This document shows, one piece after another, positions 1-5,811 of a stretch of 8,976 nt of DNA; position 1 is the first letter of the stretch, and each line of letters opens with the position of its first letter. The position numbers and the translations under genes were made by a program. Below the pieces are notes generated by a model. That model saw only the letters and a program-made list of their open reading frames with translations, ran no database searches and was not told the DNA's origin. This DNA is from Alphaproteobacteria bacterium (GTDB lineage Bacteria > Pseudomonadota > Alphaproteobacteria > RF32 > CAG-977). The stretch lies in contig JAFVEJ010000100.1 in assembly GCA_017476085.1 (NCBI GenBank), positions 1 through 8,976 of the forward strand. The letters run 5' to 3'.

Positions 1-1
1 A

Positions 2-688
2 AGAGATACCTATTTTGATAAAAATTACGGTTTCCGCGAGGTTCGCCACAAAGACGGACCACATCCCTTCTATGACGGCGAAACGTGGCTCGCACTGGCG
101 CTTTATACGGATTTCTTTCCGGAAGACCGCAAAAACGGCGATTGGATAAAAATCGTTGACGACATCATTATGCGTTCCTATCGTGAAAAAAGCCATGAAA
201 TCAAACGCTTTTTTCATTGGGGAGCTCAAGCGGCGGCACAGCGTTATAAAACGACAAAGGATCCTAAATTCCTTGACTTTTTGAAGTATATGTTTGCGCA
301 AATACAGCAGGACATGCCGGTTCGATATATCGAAAATAATCTGAATGCCTGCACTTATTCCGAAGGATTGGCCGATCTGATCGAAGTGATGGACGATCCG
401 AAGATACGCCAAGAAGCTTTGGAACGTTTTGATCGTCAAATGCAGGGCGTCCGTAAACTTCAGCTGTCGACGACTACGCTGCCGAACGGTAATCCAATGC
501 ATCCTTATGCCGGAAAATACGTCGGATTGTTTCACAATCGTCCCAATGATTTTATTGTTATGCCGGATACGGCACAACATTGCGCCGTCGCTTTAATGAA
601 AGCGTCACGTTTAAAATCATACGGAACTTATTTGAAACAAAAAGCATCCCGAAAAGAAAAACCAACAAAAGCAAAAGAAAAGCCTTAG
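2..688 (+). CDS. Unrecognised, probably all-helical protein, 5' end missing
   Basis: An open frame enters from the left edge and ends at TAG (686-688), giving 228 visible residues without a start. An internal ATG at 170 is not the likely start, because the frame is open upstream and that stretch reads as normal protein (for example FYDGETWLALALYTDFFP). The sequence is rich in amphipathic helices with aromatic residues. The fragments YDGETWLALALY and NACTYSEGLADLIEVM resemble the helical hairpins of alpha/alpha-toroid proteins (six-hairpin glycosidase-like), but I cannot assign a family. The C-terminus is a lysine-rich tail (KASRKEKPTKAKEKP), which suggests a soluble protein with a disordered basic end. 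No signal peptide or membrane segment can be judged because the N-terminus is missing. It is co-oriented with the MsbA-like gene 134 bp downstream. It could belong to an envelope or polysaccharide-related cluster, but that is only inference. Confidence 0.85.
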   Translation, partial: RDTYFDKNYGFREVRHKDGPHPFYDGETWLALALYTDFFPEDRKNGDWIKIVDDIIMRSYREKSHEIKRFFHWGAQAAAQRYKTTKDPKFLDFLKYMFAQIQQDMPVRYIENNLNACTYSEGLADLIEVMDDPKIRQEALERFDRQMQGVRKLQLSTTTLPNGNPMHPYAGKYVGLFHNRPNDFIVMPDTAQHCAVALMKASRLKSYGTYLKQKASRKEKPTKAKEKP

Positions 689-707
689 AATATTCAAATC
701 TTTTATT

Positions 708-761
708 TTTACAGATGCACGCTGCTTTTCTTTAAGCTGCGAAAAGAAACGGTGCTGTAAA
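708..761 (+). other. 54-nt imperfect hairpin ahead of the ABC exporter gene
   Basis: Three stacked helices can form: TTTACA (708-713) with TGTAAA (756-761), GCAC (717-720) with GTGC (752-755), and CTTTTC (725-730) with GAAAAG (741-746). The helices are separated by a 3-nt bulge and a 4/5-nt internal loop, and the apical loop is 10 nt. That is 16 base pairs in all. No T-tract follows, so it is not a standard intrinsic terminator. It may be the folded 3' end of the preceding transcript, a processing site, or a protein-binding dyad just upstream of a candidate promoter. Confidence 0.45.
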
Positions 762-766
762 TTGCA

Positions 767-795
767 TTGACGGTCGATATTTTCTTAGCTACTCT
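767..795 (+). promoter_or_regulatory. Weak sigma-70-like promoter candidate for the ABC exporter
   Basis: TTGACG (767-772) is a 5/6 match to the -35 consensus. With a 17-nt spacer, TACTCT (790-795) is a poor -10. The predicted start near 802 would leave a roughly 20-nt leader before the gene. The ribosome binding site AAGGA (811-815) sits 7 nt from the ATG at 823. The -35 is good and the -10 weak, so confidence is low. Confidence 0.35.
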
Positions 796-822
796 TTGCG
801 CAAAGATTTTAAGGAATAAATA

Positions 823-2598
823 ATGTCTTTTTTCGATAAAGTTAAAAATGCCCAGATGATTGCGAATTACCGCAAGATGTGGCCGTATGTCAAACCGTAC
901 AGCCTACGGGCTGCTTTGGCGGTTTTAGTGACAATTCCGATCGGTTCTTTCGATGCGTTGACCGCTTGGATTTTAAAGCCGTACATGGACGTTGTTCTTG
1001 TCGAAAAACAAGTCGCGGCCGTTTCCTTAATGCCTTTAGTGATCCTGATCGGAAGCGCTTTTCAAAGCATTTGCAACTATACCGCGACGTATTTTAATAC
1101 ATGGGTCGGTCAGAAAATCACCATGTCATTGAAAATGGATCTGTACCGCAAATTATTGTACAAAGAGGCTTCTTATTTTGATCATACCTCTTCGGGCGAC
1201 ATAATTTTACAATTCAGCACCTGCGCCGAAATGGCCTGCAGCGGTTTATTGGCAAACGTAAAGTTATTTACAACCCGTTTTTTTTCTTCTGTTTCTTTAG
1301 TCTGCGTTTTGTTTTGGAACTCCTGGCAACTGGCAATCATCGCGCTGATTTTTATGTTCGGAGCCCTTTATCCTCTGACAATGGTCAGAAAGAAAATTAA
1401 AGCACTGACAAAAAAGCAGATCGGCGGTTTATCGGCAATTACAACGCATTACAACGAAACTTTTGCCGGCAACCGCATTATTGCCTCTTATAATCTGCAT
1501 CAACATGAAGAAGAACGTTTTTTAAAGGATTTAAAAGGGCTGTTCCATCTGCAAATGAAAATGATTCAAAAAACGGGAGGATTGTCGCCTCTGATTCATT
1601 TTATCGTTTCTTTGGGAATTGCCGGAGCTATCTGGTTGGGCAGCTGGCTGATCGTTACGCATCAAATCACCAGCGGCAACTTTGTTTCTTTCATTGCCGC
1701 CTTACTGATGCTTTACACACCGATCAAAGGCATTGGGAACAGCTTTACTTCCGTTCAAATGTCTTTTTTGATGATGGATCAGGTTTTCAACCAGTTAAAT
1801 TCCATTCCGAATATTCGCAACAGCGAAACTCCCGTTCCTCTCAAAGGCGTGCACAACAAAATCGAATATAAAAACGTCGTATTCGAATATTTGCCCGGCA
1901 AACCTGTGTTAAAAGGCGTTTCCGCCAATATTGAAATCGGAAAAATGTATGCTTTTGTCGGTAATTCCGGCGGCGGAAAGACGACTTTTGTCAACCTGCT
2001 GCCTCGGTTTTACGATATTACGGGCGGAGAATTATTGATAGACGGCATCCCCGTTAAAGAAATCAATTTACACGATCTGCGAGAAAACATTGCGATCGTA
2101 TTTCAAGACAATTTCTTATTTTCGGGCACAATTCGCGACAATATCTTATTGGGAAAAACCGATTACAATGAAGAACAACTGCAAATCGCCGTTAAAAGCG
2201 CCTGTTTAGATGAATTTATCGCTTCTTTGGAAAACGGTTTGGACACCCAAATCGGCGAACGGGGCGTTTTGCTGTCCGGCGGTCAAAAACAGCGCGTTGC
2301 GATTGCCCGCGCGTTTATGAAAAACGCGCCGATCGTCATTCTGGACGAAGCAACTTCCGCTTTGGACAACAAATCGGAAGCCATTGTTCAGCAAGCCATC
2401 GACAACCTGATGAAAGATCGAACGGTGTTGGTCATCGCGCACCGCTTATCCACAGTCAAAAATGCCGATAAAATTTTTGTTATTAATGAAGGCATTATCG
2501 TTGAAAGCGGCACGCATGAAGAATTATTAAAGATTGGCGGAGAATATGCCGCTTTGTATGAAATGCAATTTAAAAAGAAAAAAGAAGACATTGCCTGA
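823..2598 (+). CDS. msbA: MsbA-like ABC exporter (permease fused to ATPase)
   Basis: A 591-residue half-transporter with one membrane domain followed by one ATP-binding domain. It would act as a homodimer in the inner membrane, and in the MsbA family it flips lipid A-core to the periplasmic leaflet. Six hydrophobic segments lie near residues 28-52, 66-88, 150-166, 168-186, 254-278 and 286-302. The ATPase is intact: Walker A GNSGGGKT (380-387), Q-loop Gln428, signature LSGGQ (484-488), Walker B with Asp508 and Glu509 (VILDEATSALD), and H-loop His540. Length (E. coli MsbA 582), the LKPYMD and SLMPLVILIG segments near the N-terminus, and the closing YAALYEMQF resemble MsbA more than other exporters. 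AAGGA at 811-815 supports the ATG start. A drug or polysaccharide-lipid exporter of the same family cannot be excluded. It is followed by a strong terminator and a convergent rubrerythrin gene. Confidence 0.93.
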   Translation: MSFFDKVKNAQMIANYRKMWPYVKPYSLRAALAVLVTIPIGSFDALTAWILKPYMDVVLVEKQVAAVSLMPLVILIGSAFQSICNYTATYFNTWVGQKITMSLKMDLYRKLLYKEASYFDHTSSGDIILQFSTCAEMACSGLLANVKLFTTRFFSSVSLVCVLFWNSWQLAIIALIFMFGALYPLTMVRKKIKALTKKQIGGLSAITTHYNETFAGNRIIASYNLHQHEEERFLKDLKGLFHLQMKMIQKTGGLSPLIHFIVSLGIAGAIWLGSWLIVTHQITSGNFVSFIAALLMLYTPIKGIGNSFTSVQMSFLMMDQVFNQLNSIPNIRNSETPVPLKGVHNKIEYKNVVFEYLPGKPVLKGVSANIEIGKMYAFVGNSGGGKTTFVNLLPRFYDITGGELLIDGIPVKEINLHDLRENIAIVFQDNFLFSGTIRDNILLGKTDYNEEQLQIAVKSACLDEFIASLENGLDTQIGERGVLLSGGQKQRVAIARAFMKNAPIVILDEATSALDNKSEAIVQQAIDNLMKDRTVLVIAHRLSTVKNADKIFVINEGIIVESGTHEELLKIGGEYAALYEMQFKKKKEDIA

Positions 2599-2611
2599 TT
2601 TTTTTAAACAG

Positions 2612-2641
2612 AAAAGCCCTCGTAAAAATACGAGGGCTTTT
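2612..2641. terminator. Bidirectional intrinsic terminator between the ABC exporter and rubrerythrin genes
   Basis: A perfect 13-bp stem: AAAAGCCCTCGTA (2612-2624) pairs with TACGAGGGCTTTT (2629-2641) around an AAAA loop. The A-run on one arm and T-run on the other give a U-tract in either direction. On the minus strand, a further T-run comes from the A-rich complement of 2599-2606. It lies 14 nt after the exporter stop codon and in the 3' flank of the convergent rubrerythrin gene, so it probably ends both transcripts. Confidence 0.9.
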
Positions 2642-2655
2642 AGGCAGAATATAAT

Positions 2656-2682
2656 CCTCCGCCGGGAGGGCGTTTCGCCCCT
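2656..2682. repeat. Compact GC-rich dyad, possible dispersed repeat unit
   Basis: In an AT-rich gap there is a short GC-rich block with two overlapping, mutually exclusive hairpins: CCTCC (2656-2660) with GGAGG (2665-2669), and GGGCG (2668-2672) with CGCCC (2676-2680) around TTT. It lies directly 3' of the rubrerythrin stop on the minus strand. The base composition and dyads resemble small palindromic intergenic repeats of bacterial genomes. One copy alone cannot prove a repeat family. Confidence 0.35.
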
Positions 2683-2693
2683 ACAGCCAGTAG

Positions 2694-3227
2694 CTAGTAG
2701 TTTTCGGCGCGGACTTCAAAATAGCTTTTCGGATGATTGCAGACGGGGCAGACATCGGGCGCTTTTTTGCCGATAACCAAATGACCGCAGTTGCGGCATT
2801 CCCACATTGTTTCACCGGCTTTTTCAAACACGGCCTGCATTTCAATGTTTTTCAACAAAGCGCGGTATCTTTCTTCATGCGCTTTTTCAATGGCGGCAAC
2901 CCCGCGGAATTGAGCGGCAAGTTCGGGGAAACCTTCTTCTTCGGCTTCTTTGGCGAACGTGGCGTACATATCCGTCCATTCGTAATTTTCCCCTTCGGCG
3001 GCATGCTTCAGGTTTTCAACCGTATTGCCGAGTTCTCCCAAAGCTTTGAACCACAGCTTAGCATGTTCTTTTTCATTTTCGGCGGTTTTTGCAAACAAAG
3101 CGGAAATCTGTTCATACCCTTCCTTTTTCGCAACGCTGGCAAAATAAGTGTATTTGTTGCGCGCCTGAGATTCGCCGGCAAAGGCGGTCATTAAATTCTT
3201 TTCTGTTTTAGTGCCTTTTAGATTCAT
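2694..3227 (-). CDS. rbr: Rubrerythrin
   Basis: A 177-residue cytoplasmic non-haem iron protein that reduces hydrogen peroxide to water with electrons from rubredoxin or NAD(P)H-linked reductases. It is a standard oxidative-stress defence of anaerobes. The N-terminal ferritin-like four-helix domain (about 1-135) carries the expected di-iron ligand pattern: Glu19 in [10 protein letters not shown], Glu52 and His55 in ENEKEH, Glu83 in NYEWTDMY, and Glu114 and His117 in IEKAHEERY. The C-terminal rubredoxin-like domain has CxxC pairs at Cys144/Cys147 and Cys160/Cys163 for the Fe(SCys)4 site. Length is slightly below the 191 residues of the Desulfovibrio protein, and no key residue is missing. Start: ATG at 3227-3225 with GGGAG at 3239-3235, 7 nt upstream. 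It is divergent from the C_GCAxxG_C_C gene and converges on the ABC exporter. Confidence 0.97.
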   Translation of the reverse strand: MNLKGTKTEKNLMTAFAGESQARNKYTYFASVAKKEGYEQISALFAKTAENEKEHAKLWFKALGELGNTVENLKHAAEGENYEWTDMYATFAKEAEEEGFPELAAQFRGVAAIEKAHEERYRALLKNIEMQAVFEKAGETMWECRNCGHLVIGKKAPDVCPVCNHPKSYFEVRAENY

Positions 3228-3262
3228 TAAATTTCTCCCGTAACATATCTGAAAGTTTTGGA

Positions 3263-3291
3263 ATTTTAGCCTAACATTTGAACAAAGAAAA
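3263..3291 (-). promoter_or_regulatory. Possible rubrerythrin promoter
   Basis: Read on the minus strand, TAAAAT (3268-3263) is a 5/6 -10 match. It lies 17 nt after TTTTCT (3291-3286), a poor -35. A start near 3256 would give a short leader with the GGGAG ribosome site inside it. It overlaps the divergent promoter at 3278-3306, so the two would compete for polymerase. I see no PerR- or Fur-like palindrome here. Confidence 0.3.
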
Positions 3292-3306
3292 TAAAAAAGT
3301 TATAGT
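3278..3306 (+). promoter_or_regulatory. Sigma-70-type promoter of the C_GCAxxG_C_C gene
   Basis: TTGAAC (3278-3283) and TATAGT (3301-3306) are separated by exactly 17 nt. The predicted start is near 3313, followed by AAAGGA (3327-3332), 6 nt from the ATG at 3339. The same TATAGT -10 with the same spacing recurs ahead of the TetR-family gene. Confidence 0.65.
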
Positions 3307-3338
3307 GGCTTTGAAGCTGAAAATCGAAAGGAAAAAAA

Positions 3339-3752
3339 ATGGAAACACGCGTTCAAAAAGCCGTCGAACTGAGAAACGTTCACGGATACAACTGCGCTCA
3401 GGCCGTTCTGTGCGCTTATGCCGATTTATTCGGATTGGATGAAAAACAAGCCTACAAAATCGCGGAGGGTTTTGGCTCCGGTATGGGCGGTATGGGCGAC
3501 ACCTGCGGTGCCGTAACAGCCGCTTTTATGCTGATCGGATTGAAAAACTCCGACGGAAAGCTCGGCGACAAAGCAACGCGCCCCGACACCTATAAACAGA
3601 TCCGCGAATTGGCAGATTCTTTTAAAGCCGAAGCCGGATCCATTGTCTGTCGCGAATTGAAAGGTACAACAGGATTGCCCGTTTATCCTTGCCCAAAATG
3701 TATTGAAACGGCGGCTCGCTTGTTTGAAAAGTCTTTAAATTCAAACGGATAA
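3339..3752 (+). CDS. C_GCAxxG_C_C family putative redox-active protein
   Basis: A 137-residue soluble protein of the C_GCAxxG_C_C family, which in other genomes includes selenoprotein versions. Its biochemical role is not established; a redox function is inferred from the conserved cysteines. Features seen: NCAQAVLCAYAD with Cys19 and Cys25, the glycine-rich segment GFGSGMGGMGDTCGAV (44-59) with Cys56, then Cys104, and a C-terminal CPKC (Cys118/Cys121). All are cysteine codons, and no in-frame TGA replaces them. After CGAVT the residue is Ala61, where I recall Gly in many relatives. AAAGGA at 3327-3332 and a good promoter fix the ATG start. It is divergent from rubrerythrin, which supports a redox or oxidative-stress role, although the two are not co-transcribed. 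No signal peptide is visible. Confidence 0.88.
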   Translation: METRVQKAVELRNVHGYNCAQAVLCAYADLFGLDEKQAYKIAEGFGSGMGGMGDTCGAVTAAFMLIGLKNSDGKLGDKATRPDTYKQIRELADSFKAEAGSIVCRELKGTTGLPVYPCPKCIETAARLFEKSLNSNG

Positions 3753-3758
3753 TATTTA

Positions 3759-3796
3759 AAAACAAAAAATCAATCGATTGATTGACTTTTTGTTTT
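3759..3796 (+). terminator. A/T-rich hairpin, possible terminator of the C_GCAxxG_C_C gene
   Basis: AAAACAAAAA (3759-3768) pairs with TTTTTGTTTT (3787-3796). After one A/C mismatch, TCAATC (3770-3775) pairs with GATTGA (3780-3785) around a GATT loop. That makes 16 pairs and one mismatch, ending in a T-rich tract, 7 nt after the stop codon at 3750-3752. The stem is A/T-rich, so termination efficiency is uncertain. It overlaps the -35 of the next gene's promoter. Confidence 0.5.
3768..3783. promoter_or_regulatory. 16-bp perfect palindrome, candidate TetR-family operator
   Basis: AATCAATCGATTGATT is a perfect inverted repeat whose last two bases fall in the -35 box (3782-3787) of the promoter for the TetR-family gene. 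Position and symmetry suit binding of a dimeric TetR-type repressor that blocks its own promoter. The function is inferred; only the palindrome and overlap are seen. Confidence 0.55.
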
Positions 3797-3810
3797 CACC
3801 AGTATATAGT
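3782..3810 (+). promoter_or_regulatory. Sigma-70-type promoter of the TetR-fadL unit
   Basis: TTGACT (3782-3787) and TATAGT (3805-3810) are separated by 17 nt. The predicted start is near 3817, giving a roughly 22-nt leader with AAGAGGG (3827-3833) ahead of the GTG at 3839. The -35 overlaps the palindrome at 3768-3783. This is the only convincing promoter ahead of both genes. Confidence 0.7.
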
Positions 3811-3838
3811 CCATTCTGTCATAGTTAAGAGGGTACAA

Positions 3839-4486
3839 GTGGTTAAAGGAGCACAACAGCGTTTACTGGAAAAAGCAAAACACGCTTTTGCCGTCAACGG
3901 ATACCAGGCGACGGCAACACGCGACATTGCTTCCGCCGCAAAAGTCAATATTTCCGCCATCACCTATTATTTTGGCGGTAAATTAGGGCTGTATCGCGCG
4001 GTTTTGCAGGATATTGCCGAACGCGTTATGCGGGAACTGGATGATAAAATAACGTCCGTTCAAACGTTGTTGTCCGATGAAAACACAACGCCGGAACAAG
4101 CGGAAGAGCTGTTATACAAGCGTATTTCCATTTTATGTTCTTTGGTGTGTTCTCAGCGTTTGCCCAGTGAAGATGTTGCCGTATTTCTGCACGAATACTT
4201 CGTTCCGGGCGAAGCTTTTGACATCTTGTATCAGGAACTGATTGCTCCCGTTTATACGCTGACCGCCGCTTTGATCGTCAAAGCGACCGGCAACACAATC
4301 GATCATGAAAGCGCGACGCTGTACACAATTCAGCTGTTTGCGGAAATGTTCGTGTTCAGATCGCGCAAGCAATTTATTCTGCAGCAGCTGAATTGGGCAG
4401 ATTACGGGGAAAAGGAAATGACAAAAATAACGGATGTGGTCATCAGCCACACCCGCGCTTTTTTAAACCTCTATAAAAAAAGTTGA
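3839..4486 (+). CDS. TetR-family regulator, CecR/YbiH type
   Basis: A 215-residue DNA-binding regulator from the GTG at 3839, chosen because AAGAGGG lies 5 nt upstream. The frame is also open back to a TTG at 3782, but that triplet is part of the -35 box. The N-terminal helix-turn-helix covers about residues 9-52, with the TetR hallmark TRDIASAAKVNISAITYYFGGK. The C-terminal ligand-binding domain (about 65-215) resembles the DUF1956 domain of E. coli CecR (YbiH), including the starting motif VKGAQQ and the late FRSRKQFILQQLNW segment (compare FRLGKETILLRTGW). CecR-type proteins control efflux and membrane genes; the ligand here is unknown. The gene ends 10 bp before fadL, so the two are very probably co-transcribed. 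The upstream palindrome suggests autoregulation. Confidence 0.9.
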   Translation: MVKGAQQRLLEKAKHAFAVNGYQATATRDIASAAKVNISAITYYFGGKLGLYRAVLQDIAERVMRELDDKITSVQTLLSDENTTPEQAEELLYKRISILCSLVCSQRLPSEDVAVFLHEYFVPGEAFDILYQELIAPVYTLTAALIVKATGNTIDHESATLYTIQLFAEMFVFRSRKQFILQQLNWADYGEKEMTKITDVVISHTRAFLNLYKKS

Positions 4487-4496
4487 GTAGGATAAA

Positions 4497-5768
4497 ATGG
4501 ACTTTCGAATTTCAGCTTCACGCGGTTTGCCCGCAATCGTTTTAACAACAGGAATGCTTCTATCCGGCGAAACATTCGCCGCCGGATTTGCCATCAATGA
4601 CATTTCGATGACCGGCGTCGGCCGCGCATTTGCGGGTGCCGGTGTTGTCGGCGACGACTATTCCGCGATCGGCTTCAACCCCGCGGGCATCACCTTAAAA
4701 GGCTCCGGCGCTCAAGCCGGGCTTGCTTTGATCTGGGAACATGGCAAAGTCAGCGGACAGGCGACAAAAAACGTTGCCGGCTTTGACCGTGTTGTTTCCG
4801 GAAAAGAAGACATCAGCATTCCTGTTGCCGTGCCGAATTTGTTTGCGCAATACAAATTAGACGATTCTTTTTACTTTGGAATCGGTATGTATGCCCCGCT
4901 GGGATTGGCGACAAAATATGATCATAACTGGTTCGGTTCCGATTACGGCGTTGATTCCGAATTGGAAGCTATCGATATAGCCCCGACACTGGGTTACAAA
5001 CTAAACGACCATTGGAGCTTCGGCGCTTCTGTTATCGCGCGTTGGGGACGGGTTAAAATGACGAACACCTCCAACACGACGGGGTTCAGCGAATTTGATA
5101 TTGACGGCTGGAATGTTTACGGACGCTTAGGCGTTATGTACGAACACGATAAAGACACGCGAATCGGCTTGTCTTATTCGACCGTTTCAACAGAAGTGGA
5201 ACACACGCTGAAAGGCGATCACAAACTTACCGGATTAGGCCCTTTGAGCAACAAATACATTGGCGGAACAGTCACACGCTTGCCTGAAATCTGGTTGCTG
5301 TCCGGCTATCACAGACATGGCGACTTCGGTTATTCGGCTTCTGTCCGTTATACGCGTTGGGAATTTTTTGACGAGTTTACGTTGACCTCCTCCAGCCTGC
5401 TGGATCATCACACGTCCAAATACAATTGGCATAACACATGGTCGGTCGCTTTGGGTGTTGACTGGTACTATAACGACACTTGGACGTTCCGTGCCGGATT
5501 GGGCTTTGACGAATCTCCGGTGCGCGGCGCTTCGACAAGAACGGTACGCATTCCTGACAACGACCGAGTCCTGATGTCTTTGGGTTTCACATACAAGATG
5601 ACGGATCACGTCAAAATGGATGTCGGCTACACGCACATTTACCTGCCGACGTTCAAAGCCAGAAACGGTTACAGTCACACGGGAATGGGTGCAGGAACAA
5701 AACCTCTCGACGTCAAATACGACTTTAACGCGGAAGTCGTCGGCATTCAGTTCCAGTATGATTTCTAA
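4497..5768 (+). CDS. fadL: FadL-family outer-membrane transporter for hydrophobic compounds
   Basis: A 423-residue outer-membrane beta-barrel of the OMPP1/FadL/TodX family, which carries long-chain fatty acids or other hydrophobic molecules across the outer membrane by lateral diffusion through an N-terminal hatch. A signal peptide spans about residues 1-28 (cleavage near GETFA/AGF). The mature start AGFAINDISMTGVGRAFAGA and the NPAGIT motif (61-66) are typical of the hatch. The C-terminal half matches E. coli FadL well: LPEIWLLSGY (from 262), RYTRWEFFDEF, YYNDTWTFRAGLGFDESPV (324-342) and IPDNDR (352-357). It ends in Phe, as expected for BAM-dependent insertion. It is slightly shorter than E. 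coli FadL (446). TAGGA (4488-4492) lies 4 nt before the ATG. It is co-transcribed with the TetR-type gene, its likely regulator. The exact substrate cannot be read from sequence. Confidence 0.94.
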   Translation: MDFRISASRGLPAIVLTTGMLLSGETFAAGFAINDISMTGVGRAFAGAGVVGDDYSAIGFNPAGITLKGSGAQAGLALIWEHGKVSGQATKNVAGFDRVVSGKEDISIPVAVPNLFAQYKLDDSFYFGIGMYAPLGLATKYDHNWFGSDYGVDSELEAIDIAPTLGYKLNDHWSFGASVIARWGRVKMTNTSNTTGFSEFDIDGWNVYGRLGVMYEHDKDTRIGLSYSTVSTEVEHTLKGDHKLTGLGPLSNKYIGGTVTRLPEIWLLSGYHRHGDFGYSASVRYTRWEFFDEFTLTSSSLLDHHTSKYNWHNTWSVALGVDWYYNDTWTFRAGLGFDESPVRGASTRTVRIPDNDRVLMSLGFTYKMTDHVKMDVGYTHIYLPTFKARNGYSHTGMGAGTKPLDVKYDFNAEVVGIQFQYDF

Positions 5769-5780
5769 AATCTTTTTGAT

Positions 5781-5811
5781 AAAAACGGGGCTTAAACAGC
5801 CCCGTTTTTTT
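5781..5811. terminator. Bidirectional intrinsic terminator between fadL and polA
   Basis: An 11-bp perfect stem: AAAAACGGGGC (5781-5791) with GCCCCGTTTTT (5799-5809), loop TTAAACA, and a seven-base T-run at 5805-5811. In the opposite direction the A-run gives a U-tract as well. The T-run overlaps the complement of the polA stop codon TAA (5812-5810), so the polA transcript enters the hairpin immediately after its stop. Confidence 0.93.

Noticed and set aside
170..688. ATG at 170 as the start of the left-edge gene
   Set aside because: The frame stays open to the window edge with protein-like sequence, so the gene is truncated by the window and does not start there.
2733..3194. A 153-codon plus-strand frame opposite rubrerythrin
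   Set aside because: Phe-rich translation typical of the complement of a helical protein gene; rubrerythrin on the other strand is unambiguous.
3782..3838. TTG at 3782 as start of the TetR-family gene, adding 19 residues
   Set aside because: The TTG is part of the -35 box of the gene's own promoter, has no ribosome site, and the extra residues do not look like a TetR N-terminus. GTG at 3839 has AAGAGGG at the right distance.
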